From the NCBI GenBank assembly GCA_020627425.1, contig JAHKXX010000202.1:1-5543 (forward strand): a stretch of 5,543 nucleotides of DNA, read 5' to 3'. The notes under the pieces were generated by a model. It had not been told where the DNA came from, did no database searches, and worked only from the letters and a program-made list of their open reading frames with translations. A program made the translations under genes and the position numbers. Positions 1 through 5,543 of the stretch are shown one piece after another. Each line of letters opens with the position of its first letter. The stretch's first letter is position 1. This stretch comes from a bacterium. GTDB lineage: Bacteria > Bacillota > Clostridia > Oscillospirales > Acutalibacteraceae.

Positions 1-2366
1 GTCACGGTATGCCCGACGAGCTTGCGTCACAGATGGAGCCGCTAAAGGAAATACTAAAGGCTCTCGGCTATAAAATAGTAACCTGTGAGGGCTTTGAAGC
101 GGACGATATCCTGGGTACGCTTGCAAAGGAGTGTACCGACAAGGGATATGAATGTGTTATAGCAACAGGCGACAGAGACAGCCTTCAGCTGGTGTCGCCG
201 TCCGTTACGGTCAGGATAGCTTCGACAAAATTCGGCAAGCCGGAGGTAACACTGTACGACGAAGAAAAAATAATGGAGGTCTACGGTGTTGCTCCCGCTC
301 AGCTGATAGATATAAAGGCTATACAGGGGGATACCTCTGACTGTATACCAGGAGTAAAGGGTATAGGAGAAAAGGGCGCAAAGGAGCTTGTAGCTAAATA
401 TCACGATTTAGACTATATCTATCAGCACCTTGAGGAGCTGGATATAAAGCCGGCTATGAAGAAAAAGCTGACAGAGGGCAGGGACAGTGCCTATATGAGC
501 CGTATGCTCGGTACAATATCTACAGAGGCGCCTATAGACAGACAGATAGACTCTTATATACCGTCTGCTCGTGACGAGGGCGAGGCGGCCCGACTGCTCG
601 GCAGACTTGAAATGTTCAAGCTGATAGAAAAGCTTGGGCTGTCGGGTGCCCCGATAAAAACAGAAAAAACAGAGCAAATCTCGCATAAAACACTCGACTA
701 TGACAGTGCTCCCGATATTGCAGAAATGCTCCCACGACTTCACGGAAAAACAGTAGACGCACTTTTTACTGTCGATAAGCTCAATAAGGACAGCTTTTCC
801 GAGATAGAGCTGTGCGACGGGGACTGCGTCTATCTGCTCAACAGCTTTATGGACGGCTTTTCGGATTTTTGCCGTGGACTTTTCGAGGACAACACCATAA
901 GGCTCAGAACAGATGATTCAAAGGCTGTTTATTCTGTTCTGGAGAAAAACGATATAGAGTGTGACAATATAGTATTTGACCTGTCTCTCGCTGCGTATCT
1001 GTTAAACCCGAATTCCTCGGACTATTCGGTGTCAATGCTCGCAAAGGAATATGAGATACAGGCTCTGCCGTGTCAGAAAGAATGTCAGACGGCGCTATTT
1101 TCTCCGCTTGCGGACAGACTTGTTTCGGAAATAGAAAAAAAGCAGCAGTCAAAGCTTCTCTCCGATATAGAACTGCCGCTCTCCCGGGTGCTGGCGTCCA
1201 TGGAAAACGCAGGCTTTAAAGTAAACAGCGACAGCATAGCAAAGTACGGCGCCGATTTGCAGCAGGACGCAGAGAGACTCAAAAAATCAATTTATGACAG
1301 AGTAGGATATGAATTCAATATCAACTCACCAAAGCAGCTCGGTGTTGCCCTGTTTGAAAAGTTAGGGCTGCCTGCAAAGAAAAAAACCAAAAGCGGCTAC
1401 TCGACAAACGCCGATGTTTTAGAGGAGCTGAGACGATATGACCCGGTCATTGATGAAATACTTGAATACAGGACCGTAACAAAGCTGAAATCAACGTATT
1501 GTGACGGGCTGCTGAAGGTCATACAGCCCGATGGCAGAATACACACCAGCTTCAGGCAGACCGAAACAAGAACAGGCAGAATAAGCTCTACGGAACCGAA
1601 TCTTCAGAATATACCCGTTCGTACACAGCGCGGCAGAGAGTTTCGCAAGTTTTTTGCCGCTGAACACGGCTGCGTGCTTGTGGACGCGGACTACTCACAG
1701 ATAGAGCTGAGAGTTCTTGCACATATTGCGGACGATAAAAATATGACCGAAGCTTTTATCACAGGACAGGATATACACCGTTCTACCGCCGCTAAGGTCT
1801 TTGATATGCCCGACGAATTTGTGACCTCCGAGATGAGAAGCCGCGCAAAGGCGGTAAATTTCGGTATAGTTTACGGGATAAGTGCTTTTTCGCTGTCAAA
1901 GGACATAGGCGTTACCAGAAAGGAAGCCGATAAATATATAAAGGACTATCTGGCGCTTTATTCGGGTATTGATAATTATATGAAGCAGACGGTAGAGCAG
2001 GCAAAAAAGGACGGCTATGTCACCACAATGTTTGGCAGACGCCGCTATCTGCCCGAGCTTTTGTCGTCTAACTTTACTACGCGCTCCTTTGGTGAAAGAG
2101 TAGCGAGAAATATGCCTATACAGGGCACAGCAGCGGATATAATAAAGATCGCTATGATAAGAGTATATAACAGACTAAAAAAGGAAAAGATGAAGTCAAG
2201 ACTTATTCTTCAGGTACACGACGAGCTTATAGTAGAGTCGCCCGAAAACGAAGCACAAAAGGCGGCAAAAATACTCAGCGAGGAAATGCAGAATGCGGCA
2301 GCACTTTCCGTTCCGCTGACGGCAGACGCCGGTATAGGAAAAACGTGGTATGAAGCAAAGGTTTAA
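1..2366 (+). CDS. polA: DNA polymerase I (5'-truncated by window edge)
   Basis: This is the family A DNA polymerase that removes RNA primers, fills gaps and acts in excision repair. The reading frame is open from the first base, and the first full codons read H-G-M-P-D-E-L. That matches the internal 'YKxxR..MPxEL' stretch of PolA, so the ATG at 9 is internal and roughly 80 N-terminal residues lie off the window. Counting that Met as 1, the 5'-nuclease domain shows EADD (30-33), TGDRD (53-57), GDTSD (107-111) and the helix-hairpin-helix IPGVKGIGEKGA (113-124). The middle 3'-5' exonuclease-like domain (about 225-390) lacks the DxE metal-binding pair and keeps only FDL at 323-325, so proofreading is probably lost, as in Bacillus and Thermus PolA. 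The polymerase domain is complete: TETRTGR (518-524), motif A DADYSQIEL (559-567), motif B R..RAKAVNFGIVYG (610-623) with the O-helix Phe618, and motif C QVHDE (735-739). The stop is TAA at 2364. It is the first visible gene of a four-gene run. Confidence 0.98.
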   Translation, partial: HGMPDELASQMEPLKEILKALGYKIVTCEGFEADDILGTLAKECTDKGYECVIATGDRDSLQLVSPSVTVRIASTKFGKPEVTLYDEEKIMEVYGVAPAQLIDIKAIQGDTSDCIPGVKGIGEKGAKELVAKYHDLDYIYQHLEELDIKPAMKKKLTEGRDSAYMSRMLGTISTEAPIDRQIDSYIPSARDEGEAARLLGRLEMFKLIEKLGLSGAPIKTEKTEQISHKTLDYDSAPDIAEMLPRLHGKTVDALFTVDKLNKDSFSEIELCDGDCVYLLNSFMDGFSDFCRGLFEDNTIRLRTDDSKAVYSVLEKNDIECDNIVFDLSLAAYLLNPNSSDYSVSMLAKEYEIQALPCQKECQTALFSPLADRLVSEIEKKQQSKLLSDIELPLSRVLASMENAGFKVNSDSIAKYGADLQQDAERLKKSIYDRVGYEFNINSPKQLGVALFEKLGLPAKKKTKSGYSTNADVLEELRRYDPVIDEILEYRTVTKLKSTYCDGLLKVIQPDGRIHTSFRQTETRTGRISSTEPNLQNIPVRTQRGREFRKFFAAEHGCVLVDADYSQIELRVLAHIADDKNMTEAFITGQDIHRSTAAKVFDMPDEFVTSEMRSRAKAVNFGIVYGISAFSLSKDIGVTRKEADKYIKDYLALYSGIDNYMKQTVEQAKKDGYVTTMFGRRRYLPELLSSNFTTRSFGERVARNMPIQGTAADIIKIAMIRVYNRLKKEKMKSRLILQVHDELIVESPENEAQKAAKILSEEMQNAAALSVPLTADAGIGKTWYEAKV

Positions 2367-2387
2367 AAATATCAGGGGGAATTAAAA

Positions 2388-2873
2388 ATGCTGCATATAT
2401 TATTTGTATGCACAGGAAACACATGTCGCAGCCCTATGGCAAAGGCGATATATGCCGAGAGATCCGTCGAATACGGAATAAGAAGTATTTTCAGCAGTGC
2501 AGCACTCGGCTTTTGCGATGACAGCACGGTATCAAAAAACGCTGTTATCGTGTGTAACGAAATAGGTATAGATATAAGTGGTCACAAGCCGCGTATCCTG
2601 CGCCAGCGTGATCTGGATATAACGGATATTTTTGTGGTTATGACAAATTATCACGCCGAAACACTGATGAATATAGGCGTGCCGAAGAATAAGATATATA
2701 TACTCGGCGGAGGAGTGCCGGATCCGTTCGGCTCTGACCTTATCACCTACCGCCGCTGCAGAAGATATATAGAGAACGCTATTGACGAGCTTTGCAGGTA
2801 TATTCTCAAAAAGGAAGAGGAAGGAAGTCTGAAAGAAAGTGAAGACAATGAGCCTTATCCTGAAGCCAATTAA
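2388..2873 (+). CDS. ywlE: Low-molecular-weight protein arginine phosphatase (YwlE-like)
   Basis: A 161-aa cytoplasmic phosphatase of the low-molecular-weight PTP fold. Residues 7-16 read VCTGNTCRSP, the C(X)5R P-loop, with nucleophile Cys8 and phosphate-binding Arg14. The general-acid Asp lies in PDPFG (Asp112). Thr at position 12 is the residue that marks the YwlE arginine-phosphatase branch, whereas tyrosine phosphatases usually have Ile there. I therefore infer that it removes phosphate from arginine on proteins, reversing a McsB-type kinase that is not in this window. The usual 'SAG' after the second strand is replaced by SSAAL (36-40). A charged tail from about residue 141 (KKEEEGSLKESEDNEP) extends past the folded domain and overlaps the start of rimI. 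The start ATG has AGGGGGA at 2374-2380, 7 nt upstream, and lies 21 nt after the polA stop, so it is probably cotranscribed. The family is certain; arginine rather than tyrosine specificity is likely but not proven. Confidence 0.88.
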   Translation: MLHILFVCTGNTCRSPMAKAIYAERSVEYGIRSIFSSAALGFCDDSTVSKNAVIVCNEIGIDISGHKPRILRQRDLDITDIFVVMTNYHAETLMNIGVPKNKIYILGGGVPDPFGSDLITYRRCRRYIENAIDELCRYILKKEEEGSLKESEDNEPYPEAN

Positions 2874-3312
2874 AAAAGAGCATTTAGAGTCTGTTGCCGA
2901 GCTTGAAAAAATATGCTTTTCACAGCCCTGGTCATACAAAAGTCTCGAGGAAGAGCTTACCAATGACACGGCGCACTTTTTCGTTGCCCTTGACGGTGAC
3001 AGGGTAGCAGGTTATATAGGACTATTTATAGTCTGCGAAAGCTGTTTTGTGTCGAATATCGCCGTGTTTCCCGAGTACAGGCGGCGCGGTGTGGCGACGG
3101 CTCTTATAGGGCGTGCGTGCAGCTGTGCCGTAGAATACGGTGCCGACTTTATATCCTTAGAAGTAAGACCCTCCAACAGCGCGGCGCTGTCTCTTTATAC
3201 AAAGTTCGGCTTTACCGAAATGGGACTCAGAAAAAACTACTACCGCGATCCGACCGAGGACGCGCTGATAATGACAAAACTTTTTGATGAACAAAGGGAA
3301 GAAAAGGTATGA
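2848..3312 (+). CDS. rimI: Ribosomal-protein-alanine N-acetyltransferase (RimI-type GNAT)
   Basis: This GNAT-fold enzyme transfers acetyl from acetyl-CoA to protein N-termini. In E. coli the substrate is ribosomal protein S18, but homologues in other bacteria may be broader. With the ATG at 2848 the product is 154 aa. It shows the RimI F-xx-PWS motif near residue 25-29, the acetyl-CoA pyrophosphate loop YRRRGVATALI (about 77-87), and the diagnostic C-terminal run LEVRPSNSAALSLYTKFGF followed by RKNYYRDPTEDALIM. The Glu of LEVR (about 105) and the Tyr of SLY (about 117) match the E. coli catalytic pair. I chose ATG 2848 because it puts the PWS Trp at residue 28, as in E. coli RimI. A GTG at 2839 (adds MKT) is the alternative and sits 11 nt from AAGGAAG at 2821-2827, a better ribosome-binding distance. 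Either start overlaps the upstream phosphatase gene (26 or 35 nt). The TGA stop overlaps the tsaD ATG as ATGA, which argues for translational coupling. Confidence 0.95.
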   Translation: MSLILKPIKKEHLESVAELEKICFSQPWSYKSLEEELTNDTAHFFVALDGDRVAGYIGLFIVCESCFVSNIAVFPEYRRRGVATALIGRACSCAVEYGADFISLEVRPSNSAALSLYTKFGFTEMGLRKNYYRDPTEDALIMTKLFDEQREEKV

Positions 3313-4331
3313 GAATTTTATCTATAGAAAGCTCCTGTGATGAAACAGCGGCAGCCGTCGTAGAGGACGGCAGAAAAATACTCTCCTCTGTCGTTGCCAC
3401 TCAGATAAGCGAGCACAGGCTGTACGGAGGAGTGGTGCCCGAGATAGCGTCTCGCCGCCACTGCGAGGCTATAAACGGTGTAGTAGAGCAGGCACTGATG
3501 GACGCGTCGGCAGGACTTTGCGATATAGACGCAATAGCCGTTACCTATGCACCGGGACTGATAGGAGCGCTGCTTGTAGGAGTAAACTTTGCAAAAGGAC
3601 TCGCTCTTGCAACAGGAAAGCCGCTGATACCGGTACACCATCTCAGAAGCCATATAGCGTCGAACTATCCCCAGCATACAGAGCTTGAGCCGCCGTTTTT
3701 ATGCCTTGTTGTATCAGGCGGCCACAGCCATATAGTAGAAGTAAAGGACTATACCGATATGAAGGTAATAGGACGTACCCGTGACGACGCAGCAGGCGAG
3801 GCATTTGACAAGGCTGCGCGCAGTATGGGTATGCCGTACCCCGGCGGAATATTCCTCGATAAAGCCGCAGAAAACGGCGATCCGCAGAGCTTTACTCTGC
3901 CGCACCCGAGGGTCGACGGCAGTGCCTATGACTACAGCTTCTCGGGACTGAAGACGGCTGTCATAAATCAGATACATAACGCATCACAAAAGGGTATAGA
4001 GCTGCCGACAGACGACCTTGCGGCGTCATTCCGAAAAGCCGTTGTAGACAGTCTGACAGAAAACTTCTTCAGAGCAGCAGAGGATCTCGGCTATAAAAAG
4101 CTCGTGCTCGCCGGGGGAGTGTCCGCGAACAGACTGCTAAGGCGCAGGGTACAGGATTACTGTGACAAAAAGGGCTATGAGTGCTACTACCCTCCGCTTT
4201 CACTGTGCGGGGATAATGCGGCTATGGTCGGATCTCAGGGCTACTATGAGTTTTTATCGGGACACACGGCAGGCTCTGATCTGAACGCCCGCCCGACTCT
4301 GAGTATAGAACAGAGCTACTTATCAAATTGA
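3309..4331 (+). CDS. tsaD: tRNA N6-adenosine threonylcarbamoyltransferase TsaD
   Basis: This Kae1/Gcp/YgjD-family ASKHA enzyme moves the threonylcarbamoyl group from TC-AMP to A37 of tRNAs that read ANN codons (t6A). In bacteria it works with TsaB and TsaE after TsaC makes TC-AMP. The 340-aa length is full for the family. Motifs in order: MRILSIESSCDETAAAVV at the N-terminus; H111 and H115 of the metal site in HHLRSH (110-115); SGGHSH (136-141); RTRDDAAGEAFDKAAR (156-171); YDYSFSGLKTAV (207-218); LAGGVSANR (267-275); and CGDNAAM with metal ligand D302 (300-306). The two residues between the metal-binding histidines and Ile are R-S rather than the E/Q-G common in other bacteria. The start ATG overlaps the rimI stop (ATGA) and has GGGAAG at 3296-3301, 7 nt upstream. 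It is the last gene of the visible run. The TGA stop is immediately followed by a hairpin. TsaB is not visible in the window. Confidence 0.98.
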   Translation: MRILSIESSCDETAAAVVEDGRKILSSVVATQISEHRLYGGVVPEIASRRHCEAINGVVEQALMDASAGLCDIDAIAVTYAPGLIGALLVGVNFAKGLALATGKPLIPVHHLRSHIASNYPQHTELEPPFLCLVVSGGHSHIVEVKDYTDMKVIGRTRDDAAGEAFDKAARSMGMPYPGGIFLDKAAENGDPQSFTLPHPRVDGSAYDYSFSGLKTAVINQIHNASQKGIELPTDDLAASFRKAVVDSLTENFFRAAEDLGYKKLVLAGGVSANRLLRRRVQDYCDKKGYECYYPPLSLCGDNAAMVGSQGYYEFLSGHTAGSDLNARPTLSIEQSYLSN

Positions 4332-4363
4332 AAAAAGCTGTACTTTTGACGTAAAAGTACAGC
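4331..4363 (-). terminator. Rho-independent terminator of the minus-strand small gene
   Basis: A perfect 11-bp inverted repeat, GCTGTACTTTT at 4337-4347 and AAAAGTACAGC at 4353-4363, encloses a 5-nt loop. On the plus strand A x6 (4331-4336) precedes it, so a minus-strand transcript reads hairpin then UUUUUU, the classic intrinsic terminator order. It lies 28 bp beyond the stop codon of the 75-aa minus gene. The final A of the tsaD TGA is the last base of the U-tract. On the plus strand the hairpin is followed only by CTTTGGG, with seven T at 4382-4388 some 18 nt away. It may therefore help end the tsaD transcript, but it is not a textbook terminator in that direction. Confidence 0.85.
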
Positions 4364-4391
4364 CTTTGGGCTTGTATTGAATTTTTTTAGA

Positions 4392-4619
4392 TTAGTGTAA
4401 ATGCTCAGTGCCCTTTTGTACTATGTGCATACCCGGAAACACAGAGGAGTTTGCAGCCTTTACGGCTTTTTCGTTGTCTTTATATATACAGGGTATGTCC
4501 TCCTCGCTGAAGTCAATCGGATAGTCGGGAACGCTTACTATATCCCTGACGCTGAGCTTCAGCCCTAAGAGAATATCTATGTCGCAGGACAGTTTATCGA
4601 GTCTGTAATCATCACTCAT
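4392..4619 (-). CDS. Small protein of unknown function (75 aa)
   Basis: I do not recognise this protein. It begins MSDDYRLDKLSC and ends GTEHLH. It is acidic in its first two thirds, with many Asp and Glu between residues 3 and 50. It has two cysteines (12, 44) and three histidines (65, 73, 75), and it shows no signal peptide or membrane-length hydrophobic stretch, so it is probably cytosolic. A short hydrophobic run IDILLGLKL (14-22) could be a helix or strand of a small fold. The support for a real gene is the surrounding cassette: GGGAG 8 nt before the ATG, a consensus-like sigma-A promoter about 37-65 bp upstream of the start, and a strong intrinsic terminator 28 bp after the TAA stop. 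It lies convergent to tsaD and divergent from aguA, so it is expressed on its own. Nothing in the sequence ties it functionally to either neighbour. Confidence 0.78.
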   Translation of the reverse strand: MSDDYRLDKLSCDIDILLGLKLSVRDIVSVPDYPIDFSEEDIPCIYKDNEKAVKAANSSVFPGMHIVQKGTEHLH

Positions 4620-4626
4620 ATGTATC

Positions 4627-4635
4627 TCTCCCTTT
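4627..4635 (-). promoter_or_regulatory. Ribosome binding site of the 75-aa gene
   Basis: Read on the minus strand this is AAAGGGAGA, with GGGAG ending 8 nt before the ATG at 4619. It fixes the start codon of the small gene and is one of the main reasons to call that reading frame real. Confidence 0.8.
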
Positions 4636-4655
4636 CTTTTGCTTATGCAAGTATG

Positions 4656-4684
4656 ATTATACTACACTTTACAAGCTTTGTCAC
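4656..4684 (-). promoter_or_regulatory. Sigma-A promoter of the 75-aa gene
   Basis: On the minus strand a -35 box GTGACA (4684-4679; 5 of 6 to TTGACA) and a perfect -10 box TATAAT (4661-4656) are separated by the ideal 17 bp. Transcription would begin near 4649 and leave a leader of about 30 nt that includes the ribosome binding site. No regulator site can be named with confidence. Confidence 0.75.
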
Positions 4685-4693
4685 TATTATATT
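4658..4693 (+). promoter_or_regulatory. Possible aguA promoter region
   Basis: aguA must be read from within the 95-bp gap if it has its own promoter. Two -10-like boxes are visible on the plus strand. TATACT at 4658-4663 overlaps the -10 of the opposite promoter and has only a poor -35 upstream. TATATT at 4688-4693 has TTTACA at 4668-4673 with a spacer of only 14 bp, and would leave a leader barely long enough for the ribosome binding site. Neither is convincing alone. Confidence 0.3.
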
Positions 4694-4714
4694 TTGGAAA
4701 CGGAAGGTTTTTTA

Positions 4715-5543
4715 ATGAAAATACTTCACTCAAAGCCCGCCGGGGACGGATTTTATATGCCTGCCGAGTGGGAAAGACACTACGGCTGTCTGCTGATATG
4801 GCCTCACCGCCGCGATTCGTGGCAGTACGGAGCCTATGCCGCGAGGCGCGCCTTTAAAGAGCTGATAGAAATAATATCCGAAAGCGAGCGAGTGACCGTT
4901 CTTGCAAGAAACAAGGACTACGACTCTGCGCGGTTTTCGCTGCCCGACCGCGTAAGGGTAGCAGAGATGGAGTCCGACGACTCATGGGCGCGTGACACCG
5001 CGCCGACATTTGTTACAGACGGTAAACGTATACGCGGTATAGACTGGGGCTTTAACGCATGGGGAGGTCTTTGCGACGGACTGTATTTTCCGTGGGATAA
5101 GGACAACAAGCTCGCGCGCAAGGTCTGCGACCTGTATGATACGGACTGCTATGATCAGAGGGATTTTATACTGGAGGGCGGATCGGTTCATACCGACGGT
5201 GCAGGCACTCTGATAACTACCGAAAGCTGTCTGCTAAGCCGCGGCAGAAATCCACAGCTTTCAAAAGCCGAAATAGAAGCAAGACTCAAGGACACCCTCG
5301 GAGTAAAAAAAGTGATATGGCTGCCCTGCGGTATCTATAACGACGAAACAAACGAGCATATAGACAATATCTGTGCCTTTACGAGTGAATGTAATGTAGT
5401 GCTCTCGTGGACAGATGATACAGACGACCCCCAGTATGAGATGAGTAGCAGATGTCTTAAAGTCCTCGAGAGCGAAACGGACGCTCTCGGCAGAAAAATA
5501 AATGTACATAGGCTTTATCAGCCCGAGCCTGTACTTGTTACAA
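4715..5543 (+). CDS. aguA: Agmatine deiminase (3'-truncated by window edge)
   Basis: This enzyme of the peptidylarginine-deiminase-like (guanidino-modifying) superfamily converts agmatine to N-carbamoylputrescine and ammonia in polyamine synthesis from arginine. The frame stays open to the last base: 276 codons of a family length of about 360-370. Visible motifs are MPAEWERH (15-22) with WPHRRDSW (29-36), ESDDSWARDTAP (86-97) carrying a catalytic Asp, WGFNAWGG (111-118), LEGGSVHTDG (153-162) carrying the catalytic Glu154, RGRNPQLSKAEIE (176-188), and NDETNEHIDN (209-218) carrying His215 and Asp217. SWTDDTDDPQYE (231-242) is also typical. The nucleophilic Cys lies beyond the window, so activity cannot be fully judged, but every visible catalytic position is kept. 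The ATG has GGAAGG at 4702-4707, 7 nt upstream. The usual partner, N-carbamoylputrescine amidohydrolase (aguB), would be expected just downstream but is not visible. aguA is divergent from the 75-aa gene. Confidence 0.95.
   Translation, partial: MKILHSKPAGDGFYMPAEWERHYGCLLIWPHRRDSWQYGAYAARRAFKELIEIISESERVTVLARNKDYDSARFSLPDRVRVAEMESDDSWARDTAPTFVTDGKRIRGIDWGFNAWGGLCDGLYFPWDKDNKLARKVCDLYDTDCYDQRDFILEGGSVHTDGAGTLITTESCLLSRGRNPQLSKAEIEARLKDTLGVKKVIWLPCGIYNDETNEHIDNICAFTSECNVVLSWTDDTDDPQYEMSSRCLKVLESETDALGRKINVHRLYQPEPVLVT

Noticed and set aside
9..11. ATG at 9 as the polA start
   Set aside because: The frame is open upstream to the window edge and the protein begins in the middle of the 5'-nuclease domain, so the true start is outside the window.
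54..1282. Several minus-strand open frames of 65-116 codons opposite polA (for example 54-404, 408-743, 904-1152)
   Set aside because: They lie fully antisense to a conserved coding sequence, lack good ribosome binding sites and encode Cys/Tyr/Ser-rich sequence typical of reverse-complemented genes.
2532..3977. Minus-strand open frames opposite the phosphatase, rimI and tsaD (2532-2969, 3318-3677, 3714-3977)
   Set aside because: They are antisense to genes with clear family motifs and have no promoter or ribosome binding site of their own.
4361..4388. Small AGCC-TTTG-GGCT hairpin followed by seven T as a plus-strand terminator for tsaD
   Set aside because: The stem is only 4 bp, shares bases with the stronger 11-bp hairpin, and the T-tract begins about 10 nt after it, so it is too weak to call.
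4671..4681. ACAAGCTTTGT as a repressor operator in the spacer of the minus promoter
   Set aside because: The arms are only 4 bp (ACAA/TTGT) and such matches are frequent by chance in AT-rich promoters; there is no second copy.
4918..5509. Minus-strand open frames at 4918-5121, 4982-5191 and 5261-5509
   Set aside because: They fall within aguA, which is plainly coding on the plus strand through many catalytic motifs.

Overview
The window looks like chromosomal housekeeping DNA from a Gram-positive anaerobe of the Clostridia. The Ruminococcus/Oscillospiraceae neighbourhood is my best guess. The basis is strong AGGAGG-like ribosome binding sites, heavy use of ATA (Ile) and AGA (Arg) codons at moderate GC, a PolA with a decayed proofreading domain, a YwlE-type phosphatase, and an agmatine deiminase of the type common in gut Firmicutes. 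The genus is inferred from general resemblance; no search was run.

Left block (1-4331, + strand): four genes read as one tightly packed transcription unit. These are the 3' nine-tenths of polA (DNA polymerase I), a low-molecular-weight phosphatase with the protein-arginine-phosphatase signature, rimI (ribosomal-protein/GNAT N-acetyltransferase) and tsaD (tRNA t6A modification). Spacing is 21 nt between the first two, then a 26-nt (or 35-nt) overlap, then a 4-nt ATGA overlap. All four are core functions: DNA repair and replication, protein phospho-arginine turnover, protein N-acetylation, and tRNA modification for ANN decoding. The usual TsaD partner TsaB is not in the window.

Middle (4332-4714): a small lone minus-strand gene (4392-4619, 75 aa, unknown function). 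It has its own good sigma-A promoter (GTGACA-17 bp-TATAAT), a good ribosome binding site, and a perfect 11-bp hairpin followed by six U on its own strand. The U-tract abuts the tsaD stop codon. The complete expression cassette is the best evidence that this small gene is real, and it is the most novel item here.

Right block (4715-5543, + strand): aguA (agmatine deiminase), diverging from the small gene and cut by the window edge before its catalytic cysteine. It makes N-carbamoylputrescine for polyamine synthesis.

I see no mobile element, CRISPR array, tRNA/rRNA, riboswitch or obvious repeat. Apart from the 75-aa orphan this is an ordinary region, and I do not see a multi-gene undescribed system.
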